Below, piece after piece: positions 11,420-22,873 of a DNA stretch of 64,000 nucleotides (its first letter is position 1; each line of letters begins with the position of its first letter). The DNA lies in NCBI GenBank assembly GCA_029582165.1, contig CM055890.1, positions 9,241,787 through 9,305,786 on the forward strand, written 5' to 3'. The position numbers and the translations under genes are program-made. This DNA comes from Portulaca oleracea. Taxonomy: Eukaryota; Streptophyta; Magnoliopsida; Caryophyllales; Portulacaceae. The notes beneath the pieces were generated by a model. It saw only the letters and a list, made by a program, of their open reading frames with translations. It was not told the origin of the DNA and made no database searches.

Positions 11420-12440
11420 CAAGTTAAAAAAAAAAGACTCACAAGTCAAAAATTCAAGACTTCCAAGTCATCCAAATCAATACTCACAAGTCAAAAATTC
11501 AAGATTTCCAAGTCATCCAAATCAAAACTCACAAGTAAAAAATTCATAACTTTCAAGTCATCCAAATCAAGACTCATAAGTCAAAATTCAAGACTTTCAA
11601 GTCATCCAAATCAAGACTCACAAGTCAAAATTCAAGACTTCCAAGTCATCCACAAAAAAAAAAAACCCTCACAAATCCAAAATCAAGACTTTCAAGTCAT
11701 CAAAATTGAAGACTCTCAAGTCAAAATTCAAGAATTTCAAGTCAATGACTCCCGAGTCATTAAGGCAAAATTTCAAGTCATCCAAAGCAAGACTCACAAG
11801 TCAAAATTTCAAGACTTTCAACTCATCCAAATCAAGACTCACAAGTCAAAATTCAAGACTTCCAACTCATCCACAAAAAGAAAAAAAAAACAAAACAAAA
11901 AACAAAAAAAAACCTCATAAATCCAAAATCAAGACTTTCAAGTCATCGAAATTGAAGCCTACCAAATCGAAGTTCAAGAATTTCAAGTCAAAGTCTCCCA
12001 AGTCATTGAGGCAAAAGACTTATAAGTCAACAAAATTCAAGACTTTCAAGTCATTCAAATCAAGACTTACAAGTCTAAATTCAAAATTTTCAAATCAAAG
12101 ACTCTCGAGTCATCAGGTTAAAGACTTCTAAGTCAAAACCAAGACTCTCAAGTCTTCAACACCAAAGACTCACAAGTCCAAATTCAAGACTTTCAAATCA
12201 AAGACTCACAAGTCAGCAAAATTAAAGACTTTCAAGTCAAACAAGTCCAAATTCAAGACTTTCAAGTCAAAGACTCACAAGTCGGCAAAATTAAAGATTT
12301 TCAAGTCAAAACTAGACTTTCAAATCAAATTAAAGGTTCTCAAGTCGTCAAAGTTAAATACTCCAAAGTCAAAATTCAAGATTTTCAAGTTTGAGACTCC
12401 CAAGTCAACTAAGTCCAAGATTCAAGTCATCAAAGAATGT
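11420..12440 (+). repeat. Tandem array of ~44-bp units
   Basis: About 1 kb of imperfect repeats built on TCAAGACTCACAAGTCAAAA and TTCAAGACTTTCAAGTCATC, with unit spacing of 43-46 bp in the best part (for example starts at 11521, 11567 and 11610). Units degrade to the right. A-rich insertions interrupt at ~11652 and ~11877. Long frames inside are by-products of the repeat. Tandem repeats before the 3' LTR are common in Tat/Ogre elements. Confidence 0.9.
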
Positions 12441-12471
12441 TGAATTTCCAAGGTTTAGACGTTCGAGGCAT

Positions 12472-13690
12472 GACAGAGCCGCAAGCGCACGGTGTACGTA
12501 GTAGCACGTCAAGGTCGATCCCACAGGGACTCAATTAGCAGCACAGAAAACTAATCTCTATCTCGATTGCTAAGCTAATCAGGTTTTGGTTTTGGAAGAC
12601 TTTAAAAAAATTATTAAAATTAATAAAGCAGGAAAAAGAAAATCAGTCAAAAATTATATCAAGAGAGAAAGACTTCTATGGAGATGCTAACCTAACAACG
12701 AGTTCGATTACTAAAACCTAGCCTCCACAATCATACATTCAAGAATGAATCAAGAATCGATAATCTCTTAATTCTATCGCCCTTTCGATGCTAAATAGAA
12801 TTATTCTAAAAACCTAATCAACAACTTTCGTCTGCCTTTTAGATTAAACAGAATTGAAGATCTTAAAAGTCAGGTTATCTAATGATTCCCTAGTTTACTA
12901 CTCCTTTTTCAACTTTCATAAGCCTAGGTAGACAGGTTGGTAGTCAGATTACCCTAATTCACCTTTCAGTACTTCTCAGGTTAATCTCAAACTTACAAAT
13001 ATTCAAGGCCTTAAGAATACTCATAAACATGGAAAACACAACCTTCTATTGATTCTAATCAAGAATTCATGAACAAACTAATAACAAACAATCAAACTAC
13101 ATTGTTTCGGGTTGCAAAACCCTAGAATTCAAGAAATCTACTCGCTCATATTCAATGAAAACACAAAACAAGTTCCAAACATCATAATCGAATCTCAAAA
13201 CTAAGAAGGAAATCAAAAAGAAAGAATAGAATTGCGAAGAGGCATATAAATGATATTATACATTCTTCTGACTCATGGTGTTGGATGGAATTAATTATTG
13301 TTGATGGTGTGTCAATTGAAGGGAGCAAAAACAGTGCATCTGAGAAGTTTTTGATTGGTGGTGATGATGACGAGTTCACGACCAATTTAATTGCGACGAG
13401 AATGATGATTGATCAGCAGCGACGATGCATTGTTAGCACTCAAAACGGATTAGAAAAAAATGGCTATTGATGAATTACCATCATTTGCTTCCCAATTTAT
13501 AGAGTTATACAAGGTTTAATTAACCTATTCTTATGCGCCATTTTTGGAAGAAATAATGCAACCAAATCAATTAAAGCTCAACATGGAAGGAGTATAATTA
13601 GGTTGATATTTCCAGCTAATGGGAGCCATAATTAGGAGAAAGAAATTCAGCATGGAAAGCCGACCATTAGGGTTAAGAATATCTCCCAAT
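12472..13690 (+). mobile_element. Unclassified insertion, family sharing GCCGCAAGCGCACGG block (copy A)
   Basis: It starts GACAGAGCCGCAAGCGCAC and then carries GGTCGATCCCACAGGGAC. Both blocks recur at the start of the 1440-bp insertion at 49818, followed in both by a similar run (loss of GC, ACTTTCG, CCTTTCGGTACTTC-like phrases). The left border is set by comparison with that copy. The right border is uncertain: a 7-bp copy of the left flank (GAGGCAT) occurs at 13239, but the sequence before it does not end like the second copy. No coding frame with known motifs is present. Confidence 0.5.
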
Positions 13691-13841
13691 ATCAAATTTT
13701 CACATATGGTCTCTCATTAAGTCAAAATTGACCTGGGTAATGTACAAAGTCAAATTGTACAAGTGTCATGTACAAGTTTCGAGACCCGACCGTGGCAAGT
13801 ACTACCAAGTCGTAAGCGCGGCCAACTCTCGAGAGGGCATT

Positions 13842-14513
13842 TGTAGAAGGCAAAAATTTGTCAACCTATCAAGACTCGCCACGTGGAAATTAAAATAATT
13901 TTAATTCGGTCAATTATAATCCATCATATATCAAAATTAATTATGGCGGATCATTTTATTATAAATTAAATGGATATTATATTTTTTGCCAATTAAATTA
14001 TGCCACGTGTCATGAGTGACACATAAATATTTATCTTTTCTTAAAAGGAATTAAATGTGGCTAAATGTTGGCCGAGGTTCTCTATAAATAGGGAGTCTCT
14101 TCCTTCAATTTAGAGGAGGTGGAAAACCATCCAAAGAAGACTCAAAAACTCTCATACTCTATCTCTCTTGAATACAAGAAGCACAACAAAGTTTAAGCTC
14201 GTGTCGTCCATTCGTGGAGATCAAACTACTTCCTCTTGATTGGGATCAAGTCCCTACGACCCTCGTTCAAGACCACAATCATCCAAGTTCATATTCAATC
14301 AAGAGTATATTCATCCAAGATTATATTCATCCAAAACAATACTCATTCAAGACTCATTCAAGTTTGTTTAAGGAGATCGAATCAAAGGAGTTACATTTTC
14401 ATTTTGTAACAAATATACAGATATTGTACCCAAAATCCTTTGAAATTAATATATTATATTTGTTCACTAATTTCTTGTGTTTATTTATTTAGACTCGGAA
14501 ATTTGTGTTTACA
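13842..14513 (+). repeat. LTR of the Tat-type element (672 bp)
   Basis: It begins TGTAGAAGGC after a purine-rich CTCGAGAGGGCATT stretch that serves as polypurine tract and ends TTTGTGTTTACA. It contains two G-box palindromes CACGTG (13880-13885 and 14004-14009), a TATA box and a leader. There is no second LTR in the window for comparison, so the borders rest on TG..CA ends, the purine tract and resemblance to Tat LTR starts. Confidence 0.65.
14083..14090 (+). promoter_or_regulatory. TATA box of the Tat-type LTR
   Basis: TATAAATA lies ~430 bp before the LTR end, followed at ~30 bp by a TTCAATTTAGAGG leader. The two upstream CACGTG boxes are the kind bound by plant bHLH and bZIP factors; their action here is inferred. 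Confidence 0.55.
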
Positions 14514-14673
14514 GCGTGAAACGAAGTTCGAAAACCTTTGGAAAACCCTTGAATTATCAAGAAAACGATCAGGATATCACAATTGATAAATACATATCTA
14601 GGTATTCCCTGAGGTTAAAGAAGAGATAGATGAACCTGTTTACTTCACGAAGTTAAAGGACGACTAAATGTAC

Positions 14674-15190
14674 CTAGACAATAAAAGCGCAAAGAAGCAC
14701 AAGACCCAAAGGCCAAGGTCTAACACAAAACCGTTCGAACAACCCACACCCTACTATCTTAATCCTCGCCCTCCAAATTGTCCTATCTAGTTTCATATAT
14801 TCCATTAATCCTAGTTGATTTAGACCAGCTATAATATCCTCTCTCCAGGACTTCCTAGGTCTCCCGTGCCCCCAACCTCCCCCTCCCTCCCTAAAAAAAA
14901 GTATCATAATCCTTTTGCGCTTCCTTGCCGTGGCATCCATACTTCTTTGGTAAACATACTACATTCCTAACGTTAGCTAACCTAACCTAACCGCAAATCC
15001 AGTGAATCATCACCATTTCCACCACATTTAACATCTGAAAATTCTTCTTGGTCGTCCAATACTTTGCGCCATAAATCATTGCTTATTTAATCATTTTACA
15101 ATACGCCTTCCCACCTATACTTTATTGGAACTCTCTTATCAAATAACACTCCCGTGACAACAATGGATATCACACTCAAGTATGCAAAAC
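14674..15190 (-). pseudogene. RTE-type LINE remnant, 3' end of pol
   Basis: On the minus strand, GVLFDKRVPIKYR (15096-15170) corresponds to the conserved CDRRVPxKLKG segment late in plant RTE-type reverse transcriptases. About 250 bp further, GHGRPRKSWREDI and then LDRTIWRARI match the C-terminal GRGRPxKTW..DR..WR.RI signature. The frame between is broken by stops. Only the 3' ~500 bp are recognisable. The region 14514-14673 before it holds nothing I can name. Confidence 0.65.
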
Positions 15191-15529
15191 ACTGCATTAT
15201 GGTGTTGTACAACAATTTTCGGTATTGCAAGGGAGTGAAAGCACTAATTGAAGGTGATATTAAGTTGTATTCAAGCTTATATAGAGGTAATTTATGCATT
15301 GTTGCGTTTCTATATTATTGTGTTTTTTGAATTGCAGAATTCATTTGAAATAATAATTCGTTTTGTTGTTAGTTATTTATTTAGTGGAATATTTACATTG
15401 GTTTGCTCTGTAGCTTTTTCCTCTACATTGCAAGATTTTCAACATTAAATCTTGGCGTGTTATTTGATTATTTCAAGAATTAGTTTTTACATAATTTGTA
15501 TCACTCCAAACTTGCATAAGTAGGATCTA
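15191..15529. other. Intergenic, nothing recognised
   Basis: AT-rich sequence with only short frames and no motif or repeat structure that I can support. Confidence 0.5.
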
Positions 15530-15882
15530 CAAAAAATTATTCGGAGGTACCCCAATATTTGGGGAAATTATTTTTCAGCACCCCAACTTTTCAAAACTCA
15601 TTTTGAGTTTATCCTTAATTATGGGGTTAGTAATTATTTGGTGCTTTTTCGGTCATCAATTTTATAAAGTGACTGAAATACTCTTATTCTTCTTATTCAA
15701 GGGTATTTCTTCAAAAAATGGAAGAACAAGGGTATTTCGGTCACTTAACCAAATTGATGACCGGAAAAGCACCTGATAATTACTAATCCAAAAATTAAGG
15801 GTACCTCAAAATGAGTTTCTGAAAGTTAGGGTACCGAAAAATAGATTCCCCAAATATTAAGGTATCTTTGAACAATTTTTTG
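15530..15882. repeat. Foldback MITE (353 bp)
   Basis: The left ~155 bp and right ~155 bp are imperfect inverted copies: CAAAAAATTATTC... at the left end matches the reverse complement of ...GAACAATTTTTTG at the right, and both arms contain CCAATATTTGGGG and CGGTCATCAATTT blocks. A short loop of TCTTATTC sequence lies near 15690. No coding capacity. A clear TSD was not found. Confidence 0.85.
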
Positions 15883-17268
15883 ATACTAAAAATATTGCCG
15901 AATTTTCACATATCTAAACTTCGTGTAGTCAAATAATTATTAGCAATTGATTAGTTATCTTCCATGGGTAATCTTAGCCCAACATTTAAATGACACCTAC
16001 ATATTTATATGGCTCATGATTTCCAAAATTAATTGTTGAATAGTTAAGATGGTAGAGTCAAGGAAAGAGTTTCTTTATAGCGAAGAACTGTCTCATATTG
16101 GAGGAAAAGTTTACTGTTATTGTGTCTTTGATAGTTTCTTGGGAAAGATTTTTTTGGGAAAAACTTTCTTGAAAAAGGCTTTCCGTTGAGCTTTTTGGGG
16201 AAATGTTTGCTGAGCTTGAGAGTGAAACAATGTATCCCATATTAAAACGTTCTCATCTATTAGGGATAATCAAAAATGAAAAAGTTTGTCAACTTAAAAA
16301 TTAAACTTTCTTAGAAATATTTTTCAAGCAAACGCAACCTTAGTTTATAACAATATCATATGGGTTTATGGATTGTTATTGGGCTACTAATATAAAAATA
16401 TACAAAAAGATTCAATGCTTTGCATTGAACTACACACACGCGTACTTGCAGCGTTTTATTAGGAGGCACTTAGTACTTAGACACGTGACACATGCACGAG
16501 CCAAGGCTAATTAATATCTGTTTTATTTACTTTTTTGGATATTAATTACTTGGATAAAATCACTTTTGATTAAACATTAATTATTTTCATTCAAATGTTT
16601 GGATAATAACAGATATTTGAACATTAGATAAACATATGACCTTCAATTTAATCCAACTGAAAATAAGAAGAATGGTATCTAGCTTCTTTAATTATCTCTT
16701 TCTCTAAAAATCCACATAAATGGCTAAGAGAGTTTTCCTGTATATATTCTGACAAAGACCTATCAAGGGTTGTTACTGTACCCTAGAGATTATTTGCTAT
16801 GATTTGAAGCACTTGTGATAGGATAAATAACACCTTAAAGACAATGTTTGCCACGCCTTAAACAGTAGGGTTATTCCCCTCTTTTTTATATTTCCAATAT
16901 TAATAACAGGGTAAAATAACTTCTGCTCATTCACAAAGTGACAATAATTATGACAATATGTTGATGATTTTCAAAATAGACTCTGAATCAAAGATAAAAG
17001 TAATATTGAATACAGTCTCACTAACAATGTAACTTATTTTAGAGCGAACGGAACAATTAAAACAAATACAAAATAGTGACATGGAATATTAATAATTTTT
17101 TGCTCCTAATCTAATTGCTTGAGAGCTGCTCCATGAAAAACCGACGAAAAAGATAGAAGAATATGCTAGTATAATATGAACGATGCTAAGTTGAATGGAA
17201 TTTTCTAGTGGCCTAACAAAAAATCAAAGTAGTCAAATAACATTGCCAATTGCCATGTATGGGAAACT
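15883..17268. other. Intergenic, downstream of SAMS
   Basis: AT-rich sequence between the MITE and the 3' end of the SAMS gene. A patch at 16100-16230 has repeated TTTCTTGGGAAA/TTTGGGGAAA motifs. No gene, RNA or mobile-element signature recognised. Confidence 0.5.
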
Positions 17269-17273
17269 GCTTC

Positions 17274-17279
17274 TTTATT
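17274..17279 (-). terminator. Poly(A) signal of SAMS
   Basis: AATAAA on the minus strand, 63 bp after the SAMS stop codon, at a usual distance for a plant near-upstream element. Confidence 0.55.
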
Positions 17280-17341
17280 CCTTTCTAAGATGGATTGAGA
17301 AATAGAGCAAGTAGAGTATAATGGATGCAGTGGAGTGAGGC

Positions 17342-19006
17342 TTACTTGGCCTTGAGGGGCTTAACGATTTCCCAAGTGAAATCTGGATCATCACGGCCAA
17401 AATGGCCATAGGCGGCAGTTTTTTGATACCTAAACTTGCCTCCTCTTTTCAAGTCGAGATTGATAGACATCATCCCTGGCCTAAAGTCGAAGTTTTCAGT
17501 AACCAACTTCAAGATATCTTTATCGGGGACCTTTCCAGTCTTGTATGTGTCGATGAATATGGAAAGCGGCTCAGGGACACCAATGGCATACGAAACTTGC
17601 ACCAAACAACGTCTAGCAAGGCCAGCAGCCACAACACTCTTTGCAGCTTGCCTGGCAATGTAAGCACCACTCCTGTCCACCTTGGAAGGATCCTTCCCAG
17701 AGAATGCGCCCCCGCCATGGGCCCCCCATCCACCGTATGTGTCCACTATGATCTTCCGCCCTGTAAGACCGGCGTCTCCGTGGGGCCCTCCAATGACAAA
17801 GCGGCCTGACGGGTTTAAGTGAAAAATGGTCTTGTCATCCAGGTACTGAGGAGGGATAACGGGCTTGATCACGTGCTCCTTCAGATCCTTCTGTATTTGA
17901 TCATTTGTGACGGACTCCTCGTGTTGGGTTGAGATGAGCACAGTATGGACCCTCACGGGGACCATGGCTCCATCCTCGTTCTTGTACTCCACTGTCACTT
18001 GTGTTTTCCCATCTGGCCGCAACCATGGACATGTCTTGTTCTTTCTTACCTATACATACATATATACGTGTTTCTTCAAAATTTTTAATTTTTGAACTGA
18101 TGTAATATCATATCATGACTAATACGAAAGTATTATAATTAGATTAAAAACAAGCAGTAAAATATTAGAATCTTTTAATAAAAGTTTGTGTGAAAAATCC
18201 TTCATTCATATGGAGAAATTATTTACCTCCTTCATTGTTTATGTAGTAGTATATATGAAATTGAAAATTAAATATTAATATTTTGCAGCTTATTAAGAAA
18301 TATTCCTAAAAAAAACATGCATGTTTCTAAGCATGAACTACCCAAATTTTTTAAAGGAAAAGAGTGATATTTACTTCATCTTAAAAAAACTCAAAAAGCC
18401 TCATGAAAATACATCATGAAAACCAGTTTAAAAAACTTTCAAAATGTAGGGACGTCACAAACTTCAACGCAGATAGATAAAGGTAAAAAAAAATAGAAAA
18501 AAAGAGAGCAATATTTGCATGAAATTCAAAGGCAGAAATGTAACCTCAGTAAGTTTGGCACCCAACTTAGTGGCAAGGACATGGGTGAGAGGCATGAACT
18601 CAGGGGTCTCATCAGTGGCGTATCCAAACATGTGGCCTTGGTCACCAGCCCCAATTTCTTCAGGCTTCTTAGTGAAATGACCATGAACACCTTGAGCGAT
18701 ATCAGGGCTTTGTTGCTCGATGTTAACAATCACTTTGCAGTTGTTAGCATCGAGACCAACATCTGGTGACGTGAACCCGATGCCTCGGCAGGTGTCTCGG
18801 ACTATTTTCTCGTAGTCGACCTTGGCCTTGGTGCTGATCTCACCAAACACCATGACCATGTTTGTTTTGGTACATGTTTCGCAGGCAACCTTACTCTCTT
18901 GGTCTTGCTCCAAGCACGCATCAAGAATGGCATCTGACACTTGGTCGCAAATCTTGTCAGGATGCCCTTCGTTCACAGATTCTGAGGTGAACAAGAACGT
19001 CTCCAT
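17342..19006 (-). CDS. SAMS: S-adenosylmethionine synthetase (methionine adenosyltransferase)
   Basis: Makes S-adenosylmethionine from methionine and ATP in the cytosol. The product feeds all methylation reactions, ethylene and polyamine synthesis. Two coding exons: 18545-19006 (154 codons) and 17342-18049 (235 codons plus stop), joined in phase 0 by a GT..AG intron (18050-18544). The 389-residue protein is near the usual ~390. It keeps the methionine/ATP motif EGHPDK (13-18), GAGDQG (119-124) and the phosphate-binding GGGAFSGKD (266-274). All domains are complete and the ending PLKAK is like the SAMS3/MAT4 type. The start [10 protein letters not shown] is the family's normal one; an 11-codon in-frame extension upstream would lie across the inferred 5'UTR splice site. 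I see no inactivating change. Most plant SAMS genes have an uninterrupted coding region, so the internal intron is unusual. Confidence 0.96.
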
Positions 19007-19013
19007 TTCTGAC

Positions 19014-20002
19014 CTAACTACATACCCACACTTGATCAAGTTAATTCATCAAAGGGATCCACTATCTGCTTCTCCTTTTTCTACCGGTATTTAATTTAAT
19101 GGTTAGCTCAACAAATAATCCCCGAAATAACAATAACATCCACCCTTTAAAACTGCAAGTCTCAAAGTTTCCCAATCAAAAATTATACACTTTTATTTTT
19201 ACTTCATATTACCTCCGTTTTTATTTATTTGTTGCCTAGAAAATTGTATTAAAAATTTTGACTGTTAATATATAGGTTTGCATAATGATTATCATACAAA
19301 ATTGATGTCATTAGATTTGTAATGAAAAATACTATTAGAAAAGTATAATATTACATTTTTTAAAAAAAATTGCACGTTAAAAATTGTTGATTAAAGATTG
19401 ACACCAAAAATCGTAAATGACAGATAAAAAAGAACGGAGGAAATATTAATTAAAACATCAATTACGAGAATGAATGATACTTGAGAGATATTTTGAAATC
19501 AAATATTTATAGTTTATCCTATGACTAGTAAATCACATTGAAATAAATTTTCAATATCAAAAGTCACCATCATATTTATCAAAAGTTTGCCATGAAAAAA
19601 ACCTATCTCACATTAAATATCAAGTGAGACTATCTCATCCAGGAAATCTTATACAAAATTTCAACCTATTAGTTTAACCTCTTATACTTTATGTTCTTTG
19701 GTAGAACTCAATCACTTTATTATATAAACAATCATCACACAATTACGTTGAATAAAACAAAATTTATCCAACCTTTGGTTCTCCAAAAATATACCAATTA
19801 AATGATCAACAAATCAACATAAATATTATTTGGAAGAGGGAAGATTACTGATGAACATAAACTGACTAGAATTCTAAAATCTAATGAAAAAAACACACAT
19901 AATTCAATGTTGAGAAATTAAAAAACCAAATAAGCAAATGAATAAGAAATGACAAGATTTTAAAAGCAAAGAAATCAAGGAAAGATGGAAAGAGGGAGTT
20001 AC
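19014..20002 (-). other. Probable 5'UTR intron of SAMS
   Basis: On the minus strand AAGTTG|GTAACTCC at 20003/20002 is a good donor, and TTAG|GTCAGAAATGG ends at 19014, seven bases before the start codon (an alternative acceptor lies four bases upstream). A 5'UTR intron is usual in plant SAMS genes. The first exon would be about 20003-20105. Without a transcript this is a prediction. Confidence 0.55.
19211..19441. repeat. Stowaway-like MITE inside the SAMS 5' intron
   Basis: The left end CCTCCGTTTTTATTTATTTG pairs with the right end AGATAAAAAAGAACGGAGG as an inverted repeat, about 230 bp apart. CTCCGT-type termini, small size and AT-rich interior fit Stowaway (Tc1/mariner) MITEs. It lies within the predicted 5'UTR intron. 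Confidence 0.65.
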
Positions 20003-20134
20003 CAACTTAATTTAACTTGGAGGAGGATGATAAACAAGAAATGAGAGAAATTAAAGAATAAAGAGGGGGAGGTGGAGTAAGAAATTGTTGAACGAAACAA
20101 ATGGTATGAACAAAATTAGGCGATAGAATAGCAA

Positions 20135-20142
20135 GTTATAAA
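20135..20142 (-). promoter_or_regulatory. Probable TATA box of SAMS
   Basis: TTTATAAC on the minus strand, ~130 bp upstream of the predicted 5'UTR donor site, would start transcription near 20105. No other TATA-like box is as well placed. Confidence 0.4.
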
Positions 20143-20159
20143 GGAATTTTCCCTTTACT

Positions 20160-21352
20160 TTGAGCCTCACGTTTGATTCAATGTGCACTTTTTACGCTAC
20201 TTTCAATTAAAATTTGTAGGCTCACAACCCAGCCCATAGTAATTTACATATTATAATTCAAAAAAAAAGTTCACATTATCAAGGAATTGAAGAATAAACT
20301 TCAATAGTGGGTAATTTAGAATTAACCTTCCTCAAATTTGTGTTAAAAAAATAAATTTCTAAAATAAAACTATTCACACTGACAATATATATGTGTACCG
20401 AGTCAAGACTTTCACATCAGCCATTTTATTTATTTGTTTATTTATATTTCTAGCCTTGTTAAAATATTAATATTTAATCTATAGCTATATATCTTTCATA
20501 AAATAAATTTATATCTAAGATGGATTCACAATCAACCATTACATTATTTACAAATATATTTACCAAAATCTCTCTCCATGCCATCTAAAGAACCCATTTT
20601 GTATCATGGCTACGCATTTCTCCAATCTTCACCTACCCATCTTAGCTTATTCTATCTCCTATGAAACACCAAAATTATCATCTCTCACCATGTAATTACT
20701 GCAAGCATGCATCTTCGATCAATGTACTAGAAGAGGTGTCATTGCATTGGCATCATTGCAACTATAAATTATGGGATAATCCAGATTTCCTAGCTACTAA
20801 TATTGGTTGGAGTGCTCTGGTTACCTTTGCTTATTTCTCTTCATTAATCAATTTAGGGAGGTTTTTCTTTTTGGTTTCTTGGTTCAAAGATATTCCATAT
20901 CTTAATTATTCACTTCCTTCCACATTACTGGTTGTTGGCAACTTTCTAATTGTTATTAACTCGAAGGGTCGGAGATTCATGCCTTTCATATAGGTAGGTG
21001 TACTGTTGACCGGCCTTGTCCCTCCATCCTTCATTTTCTAGGGTTTTCGTTTGAAATCCCACGACTTTGTGGTTGGGAATTGAAGTTCTTTGGTCAAGAA
21101 AGAATGTCATTTACACATTGTTGATAGCAGCTTAGTAAGATTGAGTCGCTGCATGCATAGTTTTCTGGTTTGTCGATGATATTTTTCGAGGGAGGGTCAC
21201 TATGGAACTCTTTTTTGTATATATTTTTTTACAAAGGAACGGAAAAAAGAAAACAAAACTGGGGACGTGGCTTGTCAGTACCAATTTGGTGGACGAATAG
21301 TCCATGTAGATAGAATGGTTGGATTAATTTTATTCATTCACTTGGATCATCA
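20160..21352. other. Intergenic, upstream of SAMS
   Basis: AT-rich sequence. An ORF at 20661-20993 (plus, 110 codons, hydrophobic C-terminal half around YFSSLINLGRFFFLV) has no recognised relatives and no clear promoter, so I do not call it a gene. Nothing else supported. Confidence 0.45.
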
Positions 21353-22873
21353 AATGCATCATGGCTTGTGTCAAAACCCCTGTTTACGCCATCAGTGTGA
21401 ATGGGACAATTTCTGAACATTTCCCAGGAGGTAAAGGATTCGCCAGGGAGACCCGATGTCCCCCCTCCTCTTCGTGCTAACAATGGAGTATCTTTCAAGA
21501 TCAATCGACTACCATATCCAACACTCCAAAGGCTAAAGATATCACCCCCACGCATCTGATGTTTGCAGACGACTTGATCTTGTTCACTTCAGCAAACAAG
21601 GTATCTGTTAAGACCCTGATGGACGCCTTTAAGCACTTCTCGGAAGTGACTGGTTTAGAAGCCAACTTTGCTAAATCAGAAATCATCCTTGGAGGGGTGT
21701 AAGATGACGTTGACATCCTGCAGGAAATCGGTTTTGCCCGTGGGGTTCTACCATTCAGATATCTCGGGATGCCGATCTCCTCCTGTAAACTTACAGCGGT
21801 TGACTGCAATACTCTAACTGAGAAAATCCTTGCCAAGATCAAATTATGGTCCACCAGGAATATCTCTTATGCCGAGAGAGTTACCTTGATCAACTCAGTC
21901 TTGTATGGGATTTTTAGCTTTTGGGCAAGGGTCGTCATCCTCCCTGAGAAGGTAATAGAAATGATTAATGCCTATTGTAGAAATTTTCTCTGGTGCAGTA
22001 CCTATGACTACAAAGCTCCTCCCTTAATTTCCTGGGACAAAACATATCGTCCCAAGCATATGGGGGGACTAGGCTGCAAAAACCTTGACATTTGGAATCA
22101 AGCAGCTATCGCAAAGCTTGTATAGGACATCCAATCTAGAAAAGATATTCTCTGGGTAAAATAGATCCATACCAAATACATTAAGGACCGCTCGTGGTGG
22201 TACTACCTACCCCCATATGATGTTTGTCCATATTTCAAACATCTCTGTGCTGTGAAGGACATAATCAAATGGGGTTCTATCCCGGGCAAACGCTGGGAAT
22301 GGGGTGGGGAGGTGACTGCTATACTATAGGCAGTGGCTACTCTTGGCTGCTTCCCAAAGCTGAAAATCTCTGGTGGACAAGCATAGTTTGGAGGACACTG
22401 ATAACACCGAGACATGCTTTTGCATTATGGCTTGGACTGCAGGAGCATCTTCCGGTTAGAAGTCGAACCAGCCGCTGGAAAACAGGGAGTGACATCCTTT
22501 GCCCTATCTGTAGAAAGGATGAAGAAACCCACACCCATCTTTTTCATGACTGTGATCTGGCAAAAGAGGTGCTCAAGCTGATACAAATATGGTCGTACTG
22601 TGAGATCTTTGGGTCTCGCCATCAATATGACTGGGTAGGCCAAATAGAAGCTAGGATTTTCCCTAAGGAAGCAAAAGAAGTCCTCTATGGTGTGTATGGT
22701 GCATATATCTACAATATGTGGAGAGAACGAAACAACATTGTTCACAAAAAGTCTCGGAGAACTCCTGAGATGATCGCAAGACAGATAAAGGAAGATGTAG
22801 CAGCTCGAACCATCAAGCTAGCCAAAAACAGGAAAAGATATAGGAAATGTGTTGACATTGTGTTAAATATGTA
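21353..22873 (+). pseudogene. LINE ORF2 fragment: RT C-terminus and zf-RVT
   Basis: Begins at the TPVYAISVNG part of RT, runs through the region corresponding to the catalytic YADD/FVDD block (here MFADDLILFTSANK at ~21560), the RYLGMPISS motif, the RPKHMGGLGCKNL thumb region and a C-terminal Cys-His finger (zf-RVT; CPICRKDEETHTHLFHDC near 22500). Frames change near 21440 and 21530, stops occur at 21700-21702, 22123-22125 and ~22163, and frame is lost again near 22290. It was truncated at insertion and has decayed since. Confidence 0.85.

Larger units (their letters stand above)
10901..14513 (+). mobile_element. Tat/Ogre-type Ty3/gypsy remnant, 3' part
   Basis: A Gag piece, a long tandem-repeat block, an internal insertion and a 3' LTR lie in the order expected for the right part of a Tat-lineage element, in plus orientation. 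No protease, RT or integrase is present between gag and the LTR, so this was either a deletion derivative or a non-autonomous family. The chromovirus is inserted in its gag; the left half lies outside the window. Confidence 0.65.

Noticed and set aside
11411..12131. Long Lys/Ser-rich open frames in three phases
   Set aside because: They are by-products of the 44-bp tandem repeat; all three phases read equally well and no start or promoter supports a gene.
17402..17809. Plus-strand 135-codon frame
   Set aside because: Antisense shadow of SAMS exon 2.
20661..20993. 110-codon ORF upstream of SAMS
   Set aside because: No recognised domain, promoter or polyadenylation context; kept only as a note.
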